A DNA stretch of 64,000 bases from Clostridium_AD sp050717515 (GCF_050717515.1 NZ_JBOITL010000026.1:62001-126000); one strand, 5' to 3'; counted from the first letter of the stretch, positions 17,563 to 27,271 are shown. Program-made: numbers and translations. The notes: generated from the sequence alone by a model not told the origin.

Positions 17563-18117
17563 ATGAAAAATACAAGAAAATTAATTTTAGTAGCTATGTT
17601 TGCAGCTTTAACAGCAATTGGAGCTTTTATTAAGGTTCCAATACCATACGTACCTTTTACCCTACAATATTTGTTTTGTGCGTTAGCTGGCATAATTTTA
17701 GGTTCAAAATTAGGTGCATTATCACAAATAGTTTATGTGGTCATTGGACTTTGCGGGGTGCCTGTATTTACTGAAGGGGGAGGTATTAGCTACATATTTA
17801 GACCTACTTTTGGGTATCTTATTGGATTCATAGTAGCGGCCTATGTCATAGGTAAAATAAGAGAGAATGTTGTGGAATTAACTTTTTTTAAGACTATATT
17901 TACACTGCTTTTTGGTCTGTTTTTTATATATTTATTTGGAGTTGCATATTTATATATTAGTTATAATTTATACTTAGGAAAAAACATTTCTTTTTATTTT
18001 GCATTTTTTTATGGCTTTGTGGTTTGTATAGCTGGAGATTTGGTACTAACAATATTTGCAGCCTATATTTCAATGAAATTATTACCTGTATTAAAAAAAA
18101 GTGGATATATAAAATAA
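17563..18117 (+). CDS. bioY: Biotin ECF transporter S component BioY
   Basis: A 184-residue membrane protein that binds biotin and imports it, alone or with the ECF energising module (EcfA/EcfT, not in this window). The BioY pattern is clear: early AALTAIGAFIKVPIPYVPFTLQ, then GSKLGALSQIVYVVIGLCGVPVF and the GGISYIFRPTFGYLIGF segment. About six hydrophobic helices are predicted. The ATG has an AAGGAGA site. It is the first gene after the BirA-controlled promoter and bioB begins 23 bases after its stop, so uptake and synthesis of biotin are co-regulated. Confidence 0.95.
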   Translation: MKNTRKLILVAMFAALTAIGAFIKVPIPYVPFTLQYLFCALAGIILGSKLGALSQIVYVVIGLCGVPVFTEGGGISYIFRPTFGYLIGFIVAAYVIGKIRENVVELTFFKTIFTLLFGLFFIYLFGVAYLYISYNLYLGKNISFYFAFFYGFVVCIAGDLVLTIFAAYISMKLLPVLKKSGYIK

Positions 18118-18140
18118 AAACAATAGAAAAGGAGAATGAT

Positions 18141-19124
18141 ATGAAAGAGTTTATTAAGAGCATAGAAAAAATGGTTTTAGCAGGTAAAGTTATAAGTTTT
18201 GAAGAGGCAATGAAATTAGCGGGTGCGAAAGAAAAAGAAGATATAGTATCACTATGCAATAGTGCGAATAGAGTACGAAAATATTTTTGTGGTAGGGAAG
18301 TCGACCTTTGTAGCATAATGAATGCAAAATCAGGAAGCTGCACTGAGGACTGCAAGTTCTGTGCGCAATCTGCTCATTATAAGACTAATGTAGAAGAGTA
18401 TGGTTTAGTTTCAAAGGAAGATGTAATAAATCTTGCAAGGGAAAATCAAAATGAGGGAGTAAATAGATTTTCCTTAGTGACAAGTGGCAGAGGAGCTACT
18501 GGCAGTGATTTTAAAAACATATTAGACATATATGAAGAGTTAAATAAGGAAATAAAAATTGATTTATGTGCTTCCCTTGGGATACTTGGATATGAGCAAC
18601 TGAGAAAGCTAAGAGACAAGGGCATAATAATGTATCATCATAACTTAGAAACTAGCAGAGAGTACTATGGAAATGTATGTACAACTCATAGTTATGATGA
18701 AAGGCTAGGTACTATAAATGCGGCAGCAAGGGCTGGAATGAATATCTGCTCAGGAGGGATTATTGGTCTTGGGGAAAGCTTTGAGGATAGAATTAAGTTA
18801 GCCTTGACCTTAAAGGATTTAGGTGTTAAATCTATTCCTATAAATATATTAAATCCAATTGTGGGAACACCTTTAGAAAATGCAGAAAGCTTAACTCAGG
18901 AGGAAATACTAAAAACTATTTCAATATTTAGATTAGTGAATCCTAAAGCGCTTATAAGGCTTGCTGGAGGAAGGAATCGCATAGACGAGTTTGGTAAAAA
19001 TTGTTTTAATGCAGGGGCAAATGCTACAATTACAGGAAACTATTTAACGACATCAGGTAATAAAATATGTGATGATAAGAAAATGATAAGTGATTTATTG
19101 ATGGAGGTTAGAAAAAATGGCTAA
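18141..19124 (+). CDS. bioB: Biotin synthase
   Basis: A radical SAM enzyme of 327 residues that inserts sulfur into dethiobiotin. The SAM-cluster motif C-x3-C-x2-C is CTEDCKFC at about residues 65-72, followed by AQSAHYKT as in other BioB proteins. Later conserved parts are YHHNLET, GGIIGLGES, NILNPIVGTPLE and the end GNYLTTSG. The ATG at 18141 follows AAAGGAG; a longer frame extending back into bioY is rejected. The 3' end overlaps bioD by eight bases, indicating translational coupling. Confidence 0.97.
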   Translation: MKEFIKSIEKMVLAGKVISFEEAMKLAGAKEKEDIVSLCNSANRVRKYFCGREVDLCSIMNAKSGSCTEDCKFCAQSAHYKTNVEEYGLVSKEDVINLARENQNEGVNRFSLVTSGRGATGSDFKNILDIYEELNKEIKIDLCASLGILGYEQLRKLRDKGIIMYHHNLETSREYYGNVCTTHSYDERLGTINAAARAGMNICSGGIIGLGESFEDRIKLALTLKDLGVKSIPINILNPIVGTPLENAESLTQEEILKTISIFRLVNPKALIRLAGGRNRIDEFGKNCFNAGANATITGNYLTTSGNKICDDKKMISDLLMEVRKNG

Positions 19125-19842
19125 GGGAGTATTTATAGTTGGAACGGATACTGCTGTGGGTAAAACTGTTGTAACTGCAGGGATTATTCATGTACTTAGG
19201 AGCAATGGTTATAATGCTACGTATTTTAAGGCGGCACTTAGTGGGGCACTTGAAGTAGGCAATGAGCTTATTCCAGGTGATACTAAGCTTGCTTGTGATG
19301 TGAGCAAATTAGAAGAAGCCTATGTTAATATAACACCTTATGTTTATAAGAACGCGGTATCTCCTCATCTTGCCGCAAAAATTGAGAACAAGCCTATTGA
19401 AATAGAGGTAATAAGAGAAAAATACGATTATTTAAAGAAAAAATATGATTATATAATTGCGGAGGGTAGCGGTGGAATAATATGTCCATTGATAGATGAT
19501 GAAAGAGGATTATATACCCTTGAAAATCTTATTGTGGATTTAAATATGAGCGTTATTATTGTGGCAAGAGCTGAGGTAGGAACAATTAATCATACAGTAC
19601 TAACTGTTAAATATATAGAATCTCTAGGGATTAGGATAAAAGGAATTATAATAAACAATTATATAGAAAATGTGATTTGCAATGATAATATTATGATGAT
19701 AGAAAAACTTACTAAAGTGCCAATCATAGGCAAGCTTAAGCACATTGGAAATTTAGAGGATAATATGGTACAAGCTATAAGGATAAATGCAGAGGTGACC
19801 TTTAGTATTAAGACTATAGAGGAATGCATGGATAAATTATAA
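19117..19842 (+). CDS. bioD: Dethiobiotin synthetase
   Basis: Closes the ureido ring of dethiobiotin from 7,8-diaminopelargonate, CO2 and ATP. At 241 residues it is of usual length. The P-loop GTDTAVGKT is at about residues 8-16, the substrate Lys lies in TYFKAALSG, and the EGSGGIICPL segment (about 113-122) matches the metal-binding and carbamate-binding loop. GAAAAAATGG context and overlap with bioB place it as the third gene of the operon. No unusual residues seen. Confidence 0.96.
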   Translation: MAKGVFIVGTDTAVGKTVVTAGIIHVLRSNGYNATYFKAALSGALEVGNELIPGDTKLACDVSKLEEAYVNITPYVYKNAVSPHLAAKIENKPIEIEVIREKYDYLKKKYDYIIAEGSGGIICPLIDDERGLYTLENLIVDLNMSVIIVARAEVGTINHTVLTVKYIESLGIRIKGIIINNYIENVICNDNIMMIEKLTKVPIIGKLKHIGNLEDNMVQAIRINAEVTFSIKTIEECMDKL

Positions 19843-19863
19843 AATGAAAGTGGAGGTGTTTAT

Positions 19864-21231
19864 ATGAATTATGTAGAAAAGGATTTGAAATATATATGGC
19901 ATCCTTGTTCACAAATGAAGGACTATGAGGAGCTTAATCCTATTGTTATTGAAAAAGGTGAAGGAGTTTGGCTTTATGATATTGAGGGTAATAGATATTT
20001 AGACTGTATATCATCTTGGTGGACTAATACTCTAGGACATAGTAATAAGAGAATCAATGAGGCTATAAAAAAACAAATAGACAGTATTGAACATGTTATA
20101 TTTGCAAACTTCTCTAATAAACCGGCTATAGAGCTGGCGGAAAAGCTTGTAGAAATAACACCAGAAAAGCTTACAAAGGTGTTTTTCTCTGATAATGGTT
20201 CCTCGGCGGTAGAAATAGCCTTAAAGATGAGTTTTCATTATAATATGCAAAAGGGAAATACTAAAAAGAAACGGTTCGTAGCCCTAAGTGATGCATACCA
20301 TGGAGAAACATTAGGTGCATTGTCTGTATGTGATATAGATGAGTTTAATATGGTATACAAGCCCCTCCTTTTGGATACCTTAAGAGTAGAAGGACCAGAT
20401 TGCTATAGGTGTAAATACGGTTTTAATAGAGAGAGTTGCAATGCAGAGTGTTTTGAGAATATGAAAAAATGTTTAATGGAAAATCATGATGAGATAAGCG
20501 CAGTAATAGTTGAACCTATGGTTCAAGGCGCTGCAGGAATGAAGATATATTCTCCAATTTATCTAAAAAAACTTCGACAGCTTTGTGATAAATATGACAC
20601 TCACCTTATTGCAGATGAGATTGCCATGGGCTTTGGTAGGACTGGAGAGATGTTTGCTTGTAATCATGCTGGAATAAGTTCAAATTTTATGTGCCTTTCA
20701 AAAGGAATTTCTGCTGGATATATGCCTATGTCCGTAGTTATGACTACGAATGAAATATATGATTGCTTCTATGGGGACTATAAAGAAAGGAAAGCATTTA
20801 TACATAGCCATACTTATGCAGGTAATGCTATGGGATGCGCCATAGCACTCGAAAACCTAAAGATATTTGAAGAAGATAATATTATAGAAAACAATAAAGA
20901 AAAAGGTAGGCTTATAAAAAAGCGCACACTAGAAAAGGCAGCGGATTCAGAGCATGTAGGCGAAGTAAGAAGTATAGGTATGATAACAGCTATAGAAATA
21001 GTAAAAGATAAAAAGACAAAGGAAAGTTATCCTTTTGATATGAGAGTAGGATACGAGATTTACAAAATTGCTCTTAAAAAAGGTTTAGTACTTAGACCTA
21101 TAGGAAATGTACTATATTTTATTCCTCCATACATTATTAACGAAGAGGAAATAGTATTTATGGTAAATACTTGCTTTGAAAGTGTAGAAGAATATTTTAA
21201 CGACATTTCAGCTGCGCAGGCGATGGTTTAA
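19864..21231 (+). CDS. bioA: Adenosylmethionine-8-amino-7-oxononanoate aminotransferase
   Basis: A PLP-dependent class III aminotransferase (455 residues) that makes 7,8-diaminopelargonate from KAPA. Typical parts are IWHPCSQM at the N terminus, SSWWTNTLGH, the PLP-contact DNGSSAVEIALKM and YHGET segments, ADEIAMGFGRTG, and the Schiff-base Lys in LSKGISAGY. It carries a cysteine-rich insertion, CYRCKYGFNRESCNAEC (about residues 181-197), that could bind a metal. It is the last gene of the operon. bioF and the pimelate-forming genes (bioC/H or bioW) are not here, so the window alone does not give a full biotin route. Confidence 0.95.
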   Translation: MNYVEKDLKYIWHPCSQMKDYEELNPIVIEKGEGVWLYDIEGNRYLDCISSWWTNTLGHSNKRINEAIKKQIDSIEHVIFANFSNKPAIELAEKLVEITPEKLTKVFFSDNGSSAVEIALKMSFHYNMQKGNTKKKRFVALSDAYHGETLGALSVCDIDEFNMVYKPLLLDTLRVEGPDCYRCKYGFNRESCNAECFENMKKCLMENHDEISAVIVEPMVQGAAGMKIYSPIYLKKLRQLCDKYDTHLIADEIAMGFGRTGEMFACNHAGISSNFMCLSKGISAGYMPMSVVMTTNEIYDCFYGDYKERKAFIHSHTYAGNAMGCAIALENLKIFEEDNIIENNKEKGRLIKKRTLEKAADSEHVGEVRSIGMITAIEIVKDKKTKESYPFDMRVGYEIYKIALKKGLVLRPIGNVLYFIPPYIINEEEIVFMVNTCFESVEEYFNDISAAQAMV

Positions 21232-21296
21232 AAGGGCAGGAGATATGGTGCGGGAACTGCGGTAAGTAGATCAAATAGTTGGGTAAGCATAATAAA

Positions 21297-21332
21297 GAGC
21301 ATTCAATCCTTGTGGTTGGGTGTTTTTTTATT
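21297..21332 (+). terminator. Terminator of the bio operon
   Basis: GCATTCAATCC pairs with GGTTGGGTG (one bulged base, G-U pairs) and is followed by TTTTTTT. Confidence 0.7.
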
Positions 21333-21561
21333 TATAGAAGGATTAGATGTATCAACAATTAATTTTCTGATGACTGTAGCGTTCGTTAGTTAAAGATTTT
21401 GTTTAAGTGATGAAAGGCAAAGTTTGCATATTATAACAGTGGACTTTCATATACTTATTAGAAGGTCAAAATATAAAAATTAAAAAGCTCATATATTTTT
21501 TGACATATAGGCATGGATACGCAGCTTTTAAATAGTTCTAAGTTCATAATTTATTTATATC

Positions 21562-21590
21562 TTGACAAAGAATATTAAACCTTGTATTAT
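21562..21590 (+). promoter_or_regulatory. Consensus sigma-A promoter of the ABC uptake operon
   Basis: TTGACA (21562-21567), exactly 17 bases, TATTAT (21585-21590). An AT-rich inverted repeat TTGTATTATTA/TAATAATACAA (21582-21610) covers the -10 box and start point. Confidence 0.7.
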
Positions 21591-21890
21591 TACAAGTAAT
21601 AATAATACAAAAATAACAAATATTGTAACAATAGAATGACTTAAATAGTATAATTTCAATTAAACGAAAAATATAAACATAATATCTGCTGAAAAGCGTT
21701 TTTACAATTAATGAAAAAATATTCACTATAAAGAGCACTAAATTTCTCCTGAATTAGCTTAATATTATAATTTATAACTTAAATGCTAAATTCTTTGTAA
21801 AACTAATTCCTTCTAAGGGGGAGCTATTAGACTTAGAATTTTTGTATTATAAATGAGCTTTGCTCTGAAAAATAAAAAGGGGGATTCTAG

Positions 21891-23090
21891 ATGTTGAAAA
21901 GATCATTAGCAATTGGTTTAAGTTTAATTCTAACATTTGGCATGGTAGGGTGTGCAAAAAAAACTGAGACTAAAAAGATGCACATTGGTATTGTTACTGG
22001 AACGGTATCACAAGGTGAGGATGATCTGCGTGGTGCTGAAGCAATGATTAAAAAGTATGGCGATGCTGCTTCTGGAGGAATGATAAAGCATGTTACTTAT
22101 CCAGATAATTTTACGCAAGAATTAGAAACTACTATTGGAACAATTACTGGTCTTGCAGATGATGCTGACATGAAAGTAATCGTTGTAAATCAAGCAGTCC
22201 CAGGTACTGTTGCAGCATTTAAACAGATTCGTGAAAAAAGACCTGATATATTACTATTAGCTAATTCTTCTCAAGAAGATACTGCTATGATTGAAGAAGC
22301 TGCGGATTTAGTTGTGGATCCTGATAATGTAAACCGTGGATATCTCATGATACTAGCTGCGCAAAAGATGGGCGCAAAAACTTTCGTGCACATTTCTTTC
22401 CCTAGACATATGAGCATAGAACTTCTTTCACTTAGAAAAAATATTATGGAACAAGCTTGTAAAGACTTAGGAGTTAAATTCGTATTTGAAACAGCTCCAG
22501 ACCCAACAAGTGACGTTGGAATTCCAGGAGCACAACAATTTATTCTTGAAAAAATGCCTGCATGGGTTGAAAAATATGGAAAAGATACAGCGTTTTTCTG
22601 CACAAACGATGCTCAAACAGAACCACTTCTAAAACGTGTTGCAGAATTAGGTGCAATATTTGTTGAGCCAGATCTTCCTTCACCAGTAATGGGATATCCT
22701 GGTGCGTTCGGCATAGATTTAAAAGCACAAGCTGGAAACTGGCCTGAAATCCTTAAAAAGGTTGAAGAAACTGTAGTTGCTAAAGGTGGATCTGGAAGAA
22801 TGGGTACATGGGCATTCTCCTATGGCTACACAGCTTCTGAAGGTTTAGTAGAATATGGTAAGAATGTGGTAGAAGGTACAATGAAAAAAGACTCTCTTAG
22901 TGATGTACTAAAGGCATTTGGTGTATATACACCAGGAGCTGAGTGGAATGGATCCTTGTATACAGACCGAGTTGGTGCTAAAGAAATTAAGAACCACGTA
23001 ATGGTTTATCAAGACACTTATGTATTTGGTAAAGGATATATAGGAAACAGTAAAGAAAAAGTTCCGGAAAAGTATAAGCAAATTAAATAA
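21891..23090 (+). CDS. DUF3798-like substrate-binding lipoprotein
   Basis: A 399-residue exported lipoprotein. The signal peptide has positive residues MLKR, a hydrophobic core and the lipobox GMVGC with Cys at about residue 21, so the mature protein is lipid-anchored outside the membrane. The rest resembles a type-1 periplasmic-binding fold (HIGIVTGTVSQGEDDLRGAE at the start). I recall this as the DUF3798 family, whose ligand is unknown. It heads an operon with a two-domain ATPase and two BPD_transp_2-type permeases, the layout of BMP-type nucleoside importers, so it is the likely binding protein. An AAGGGGG site precedes the ATG. Confidence 0.8.
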   Translation: MLKRSLAIGLSLILTFGMVGCAKKTETKKMHIGIVTGTVSQGEDDLRGAEAMIKKYGDAASGGMIKHVTYPDNFTQELETTIGTITGLADDADMKVIVVNQAVPGTVAAFKQIREKRPDILLLANSSQEDTAMIEEAADLVVDPDNVNRGYLMILAAQKMGAKTFVHISFPRHMSIELLSLRKNIMEQACKDLGVKFVFETAPDPTSDVGIPGAQQFILEKMPAWVEKYGKDTAFFCTNDAQTEPLLKRVAELGAIFVEPDLPSPVMGYPGAFGIDLKAQAGNWPEILKKVEETVVAKGGSGRMGTWAFSYGYTASEGLVEYGKNVVEGTMKKDSLSDVLKAFGVYTPGAEWNGSLYTDRVGAKEIKNHVMVYQDTYVFGKGYIGNSKEKVPEKYKQIK

Positions 23091-23165
23091 GCTAAAATAT
23101 CATTGAACACTAGGAAGCGGTCTTATTGACTGTCCAGAGTGTATTATTATAACCAAATAAGTGTG

Positions 23166-23205
23166 AATTGCTTTGCCTGCATATGTGTGCAAAGCAATTT
23201 TTCTT
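23166..23205 (+). terminator. Intra-operon hairpin after the binding protein gene
   Basis: AATTGCTTTGC and GCAAAGCAATT form an 11-bp stem followed by TTTCTT. It likely lets through part of the transcripts, giving more binding protein than ATPase and permeases (a common design; inference here). Confidence 0.75.
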
Positions 23206-23231
23206 ATGTTGGAATATAAGAGGTGAATTTA

Positions 23232-24857
23232 TTGTCTATAGAAAATGTACTACTTAAAGTAGAAGGTGTTAGCAAAGAATATGACGGAAACAGGGTGCTT
23301 AAAGATATAAGTTTCACACTTGAAAAAGGAAAGATATTGGGACTTGTTGGAGAGAATGGAGCAGGTAAATCTACACTGATGAATATCTTATTTGGTATGA
23401 AGGTGATTTCTGAAACTGGTGGTTACGAAGGTTCTGTTTATTTAAATGGAGAAAAAATTAAATTCAAAAGCCCTGTGGATGCTTTAAAAGCAGGGATAGG
23501 AATGGTACATCAAGAATTTTCGCTAATTCCTGGGTTTACGGTAGGAGAGAATGTACTTCTTAATATGGAAAAGACGAAAAACAGCTTGATTTCAAAGGTT
23601 CTAGGGAAACGGGTGGAAACCATAGATTTACCAGAAATTCGAAAGAGTGCTCAAAAGGCCATAGATACATTAGGAGTTCAGCTAGATACAGAAACACTGG
23701 TATCCGACATGCCAGTCGGACATAAGCAGTTTATAGAAATAGCACGTGAAATTGACAGAAGTCAGGTTAAGCTTATTGTTTTGGATGAGCCAACTGCAGT
23801 ACTTACAGAGTCCGAAGCTGAGGTTCTACTGAAATCGATGAGACTCCTTGCAGATATTGGTATTTCTATTGTGTTTATATCTCACAGACTTCATGAAATA
23901 ACAGCCATTTGCGATACTATTGTTGTACTTAGGGATGGTTTAGTTGTAATGGAAACACCTTCAGAGGGTGTAGATGTAAGGCAAATTGCTGAATGGATGG
24001 TAGGTAGGGATGTTGATGCAGAGGCCAAGCATATTAAGCTCTTAACTAAAATTAATGAAAAAGATATTATTTTTGAAGCTCGAAATCTTTGGGTGGACAT
24101 GCCCGGTGAAACAATTAAAAATGTGTCATTAAAGGTTCGTAGAGGAGAAATCTTAGGTATTGGTGGTCTTGCAGGGCAAGGTAAGCTTGGAATTCCTAAC
24201 GGAATTATGGGGCTTTTTGCCAGCGGTGGGGAGATTTTCTTTGAGGGTAAACCACTCAAGTTAAACAATACACTAAATGCGCTACAAAGTGGCATAGCCT
24301 TTGTATCTGAGGATCGTAGAGGTGTTGGACTACTTTTAGATGAACCTATTGACTGGAATATTGCTTTTAATGCCATGCAAGTTCAAAATAAATTCCTTAA
24401 AAGTTATTTAGGGGGGGCGATTAAGTGGCGTGACGAGAAAGCTATGAAAGCATGTGCCCTGGAATATATAAAATCACTAGAAATTCGGTGCACTAGCCAG
24501 CGTCAAAAGGCAAGAAATCTCTCCGGTGGGAATCAACAAAAAGTTTGCCTGGCAAAGGCATTCGCAATGAATCCAAAGCTATTGTTTGTGTCTGAGCCCA
24601 CCCGTGGTATTGATGTTGGAGCAAAAAAATTGGTTTTAGATGCATTAAGAAAATATAATGAAGAAAACAACACAACTATAGTTATAATATCCTCAGAACT
24701 GGAAGAACTTAGAGCTATTAGTGATAGGATAGCTATTGTTTGTGAAGGAGAAATATTTGGTATTCTGCCACCAGATGCTCCAGTAGTTGATTTTGGGTTA
24801 TTAATGGCAGGAGAATTTAAGATAAACGAAGAGGGTGAAAAAATATGGCTCAGATAA
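23232..24857 (+). CDS. ABC importer ATP-binding protein with two ABC domains
   Basis: A cytoplasmic ATPase of about 541 residues with two ABC modules, as in sugar and nucleoside importers (RbsA/MglA/NupO type). Module one has Walker A GENGAGKS and Walker B LIVLDEPTAVL, but its signature is degenerate (VSDMPVGHKQ). Module two has a changed Walker A (GLAGQGKLG) and an intact signature LSGGNQQKV with SEPTRGIDVG. This asymmetry is normal in the family. The TTG at 23232 has the AGAGGTG site at correct spacing; GTG 23223 lies within that site. It overlaps the next gene by 13 bases. Confidence 0.9.
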   Translation: MSIENVLLKVEGVSKEYDGNRVLKDISFTLEKGKILGLVGENGAGKSTLMNILFGMKVISETGGYEGSVYLNGEKIKFKSPVDALKAGIGMVHQEFSLIPGFTVGENVLLNMEKTKNSLISKVLGKRVETIDLPEIRKSAQKAIDTLGVQLDTETLVSDMPVGHKQFIEIAREIDRSQVKLIVLDEPTAVLTESEAEVLLKSMRLLADIGISIVFISHRLHEITAICDTIVVLRDGLVVMETPSEGVDVRQIAEWMVGRDVDAEAKHIKLLTKINEKDIIFEARNLWVDMPGETIKNVSLKVRRGEILGIGGLAGQGKLGIPNGIMGLFASGGEIFFEGKPLKLNNTLNALQSGIAFVSEDRRGVGLLLDEPIDWNIAFNAMQVQNKFLKSYLGGAIKWRDEKAMKACALEYIKSLEIRCTSQRQKARNLSGGNQQKVCLAKAFAMNPKLLFVSEPTRGIDVGAKKLVLDALRKYNEENNTTIVIISSELEELRAISDRIAIVCEGEIFGILPPDAPVVDFGLLMAGEFKINEEGEKIWLR

Positions 24858-25879
24858 ATAAATTCATCAAAAACTTTGGATGGGCTCGCCTCATCATTGC
24901 CATTTTCCTTTTAGCATTATTTATTGTGGCTCCTATTTTTGGGGTAAGGGTTGATACATCTTTAAATGATGTTATTGTGCGTTTTGGTATGAGTGGTATC
25001 ATGGTACTTTCTATGGTGCCTATGATTCAATCAGGATGCGGTCTGAACTTTGGTGTTCCAGTTGGACTTGTATCAGGAATGATGGGAGCTGTGGTGAGCC
25101 TAGAATTTAATCTTACAGGCATGGAAGGAATTGGAGTAGCCTTTCTAGTTGGCCTTGCTATGGCCGCAGTTTTGGGCTTTCTTTATGGATTGCTCTTAAA
25201 TCGTGTTAAAGGCGATGAAATGATTATAGCCACATATGTGGGTTTCTCATTTGTGTTTTTAATGAACATAATGTGGCTCAAACTTCCATTTGAAAATCCA
25301 GCAAGTGTTATGGGTTTCAAAGGTGAGGGGCTCAGAACCATAATTAGTATTGAAGAGTACTGGATACATGTACTTAGTGATATCTTAAAAATTCCTGTTT
25401 CAAAATATCTAATTATCCCTACAGGAATGATTTTATTTTTTATACTTATGTGTTTGATAGTTTGGGGATTTTTTAAAACAAAGCTTGGCACTGCTATTAC
25501 AGCGGTGGGCTCTAACCCGGATTATGCAAGAGCTTCAGGAATTAACATTAATAAAATGAGAGTAGTATCAGTAATGCTGTCAACAATGCTAGCAGCAGTT
25601 GGTATGATTGTTTTTCAGCAAGGATTTGGTTTTGTTCAAATGTACAATTCACCCTTGGCGTTTGCATTTCCATCGGTGGCAGCTGTTCTCCTGGGAGGCG
25701 CCTGCGTTAACAAAGCAACAATTACCAATGTTATTATTGGAACATTTTTATTTCAAGGTATTTTGACAATGACGCCGTCAGTTATAAACAGTGCTATTAA
25801 TATTGATATGTCTGAAACCATCCGAATAATAGTTTCTAACGGATTGATTGTATATGCACTGACGCGGAAAGGGAGGTAG
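24845..25879 (+). CDS. ABC importer permease 1 (BPD_transp_2 family)
   Basis: A 344-residue membrane protein with about eight to ten hydrophobic helices. The cytoplasmic coupling region ends TAVGSNPDYARASGININKMR (split: AVGSNPDYARASGI then NINKMR), the typical G-x-N-x-x-A-A/R-x-x-x-G-I motif of sugar and nucleoside permeases. It pairs with the next permease to form the channel. Its start lies inside the ATPase gene, so expression is coupled. Cargo is unknown. Confidence 0.88.
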   Translation: MAQINKFIKNFGWARLIIAIFLLALFIVAPIFGVRVDTSLNDVIVRFGMSGIMVLSMVPMIQSGCGLNFGVPVGLVSGMMGAVVSLEFNLTGMEGIGVAFLVGLAMAAVLGFLYGLLLNRVKGDEMIIATYVGFSFVFLMNIMWLKLPFENPASVMGFKGEGLRTIISIEEYWIHVLSDILKIPVSKYLIIPTGMILFFILMCLIVWGFFKTKLGTAITAVGSNPDYARASGININKMRVVSVMLSTMLAAVGMIVFQQGFGFVQMYNSPLAFAFPSVAAVLLGGACVNKATITNVIIGTFLFQGILTMTPSVINSAINIDMSETIRIIVSNGLIVYALTRKGR

Positions 25880-25882
25880 GAC

Positions 25883-26995
25883 ATGAAATTTGATAAGAAA
25901 AAATTAGGTCCATTACTTACGGGCAGCGTTGTGCCTTTAATGTTTTTAACCATAAGTATAATAGCGATACCGCTTTCAGGGTATTCTGGAAATTTTTTGG
26001 TGGATCAGATTATAACCAGGCTGGCAAGAAACTCTTTCCTAGTATTATCACTACTACTTCCTATTATGGCGGGAATGGGTATCAACTTTGGAATGATTTT
26101 AGGAGCTATGGCTGGTCAAATTGGATTGATATTCATCACTGACTGGGGTATTGTAGGAGCTCCTGGTCTACTACTTGCGGCACTTGTTGCATTGCCTATA
26201 GCTATAGGCCTGGGATATTTTTGTGGAGTGGTACTAAATAGGGCAAAAGGTCGTGAGATGATTACGTCCATGATTCTAGGTCTTTTTATTTCAGGAATCT
26301 ATCAATTCTTTCTTTTATATCTGTGTGGCTCTATAATTCCATTTAAGACAAGTTCAATGATACTTTCTAAAGGATATGGTGTACGTAATGCCTTGAACTT
26401 GAAAGTAGCTAAAGGATTTGATAATCTAATTTTAATAAATATAAGTGGTATAAATATTCCGGTTGGAACTTTTCTGATTATAGGGTTGATTTGTGTCTTC
26501 ACTGTTTGGTTTAGAAAAACAAAACTGGGACATGATATGAAAGCTGTTGGACTTAGTAATAGTGTATCTAGTACCGCGGGAATTGCTGTTGATAAGACCC
26601 GTATTCAGTCCATTGTAATTTCAACAGTCCTTGCTTGCTTTGGACAAATAATTTATCTGCAAAATATAGGAACTATGAACACCTATAATGGAGCGGATCA
26701 AGCAGCACTTTTCGCAGCGGCGGCACTATTGATTGGTGGTGCAACGGTTACTAAAGCTTCTATCCCAAATGCCATTGTAGGTACTGCGCTGTTTCATTTA
26801 ATGTTTATAGTTATGCCTATGGCAGGTAAAAACATTACTGGGTCGGCTATGATTGGGGAATACTTGCGTATGTTTATATCCTATGGAGTTATTACAATAG
26901 CGCTAGTCCTCCATGCTTGGAAACGTCAAAAGGATAAAGATATGGAGCGTCACAGTTTTCAGCTGGACATGGAAAAACAGTCTGGAAAATCATAA
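25883..26995 (+). CDS. ABC importer permease 2 (BPD_transp_2 family)
   Basis: A 370-residue polytopic membrane protein starting three bases after permease 1, behind GGGAGG. The coupling motif reads AVGLSNSVSSTAGIAVDKTR, in which the Asn-x-x-Ala core is changed, and the helices match those of permease 1 in order, so the two form a heterodimer. A hydrophilic C-terminal tail of about 30 residues is unusual but not remarkable. The operon terminates at 27031-27082. Confidence 0.88.
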   Translation: MKFDKKKLGPLLTGSVVPLMFLTISIIAIPLSGYSGNFLVDQIITRLARNSFLVLSLLLPIMAGMGINFGMILGAMAGQIGLIFITDWGIVGAPGLLLAALVALPIAIGLGYFCGVVLNRAKGREMITSMILGLFISGIYQFFLLYLCGSIIPFKTSSMILSKGYGVRNALNLKVAKGFDNLILINISGINIPVGTFLIIGLICVFTVWFRKTKLGHDMKAVGLSNSVSSTAGIAVDKTRIQSIVISTVLACFGQIIYLQNIGTMNTYNGADQAALFAAAALLIGGATVTKASIPNAIVGTALFHLMFIVMPMAGKNITGSAMIGEYLRMFISYGVITIALVLHAWKRQKDKDMERHSFQLDMEKQSGKS

Positions 26996-27030
26996 ATATG
27001 CTAGAAATATATTAGTGTAAACAATATGAA

Positions 27031-27082
27031 GCCATAAGCCCTAGAGTTAGGAGTACGCTTCTAAATCTGGGGTTTATTTTTA
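27031..27082 (+). terminator. Terminator of the ABC uptake operon
   Basis: AAGCCCTAGA/TCTGGGGTTT plus an inner GTTAGGAG/CTTCTAA stem, followed by a T-rich stretch. Confidence 0.75.
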
Positions 27083-27162
27083 ATCTTGGGTTAATTAAAT
27101 ATAATACTACAAGATTAACTATGTTAAGGAAAGTTTAATTCACATTTTGACCTAAAAAAGAA

Positions 27163-27191
27163 TTGACAATATTTCTACAAAGTCTTAAAAT
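27163..27191 (+). promoter_or_regulatory. Promoter of hydG
   Basis: TTGACA (27163-27168), 17 bases, TAAAAT (27186-27191); the start point is expected near 27198. Confidence 0.65.
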
Positions 27192-27271
27192 TATAAGTGT
27201 CTAATAAGTTGGATTTTCTGTCTTAGAGGACTAAAAAGATTAAAGTCGCTACCCGATTGTAAGGAGTATTT

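Larger units (their letters stand above)
21232..21890 (+). other. 659-bp intergenic region: terminator, promoter and long leader
   Basis: Left end: terminator of the bio operon. Middle: a consensus promoter at 21562-21590, so about 295 bases of leader would precede the lipoprotein gene. The leader contains AT-rich inverted repeats and a GGGGGAG stretch at about 21819 but no riboswitch class I can recognise (purine, TPP, SAM and c-di-GMP cores were looked for). No supported gene. Confidence 0.5.

Noticed and set aside
21597..21890. Purine riboswitch before the BMP-like transporter
   Set aside because: The conserved purine aptamer core and loops are not present.
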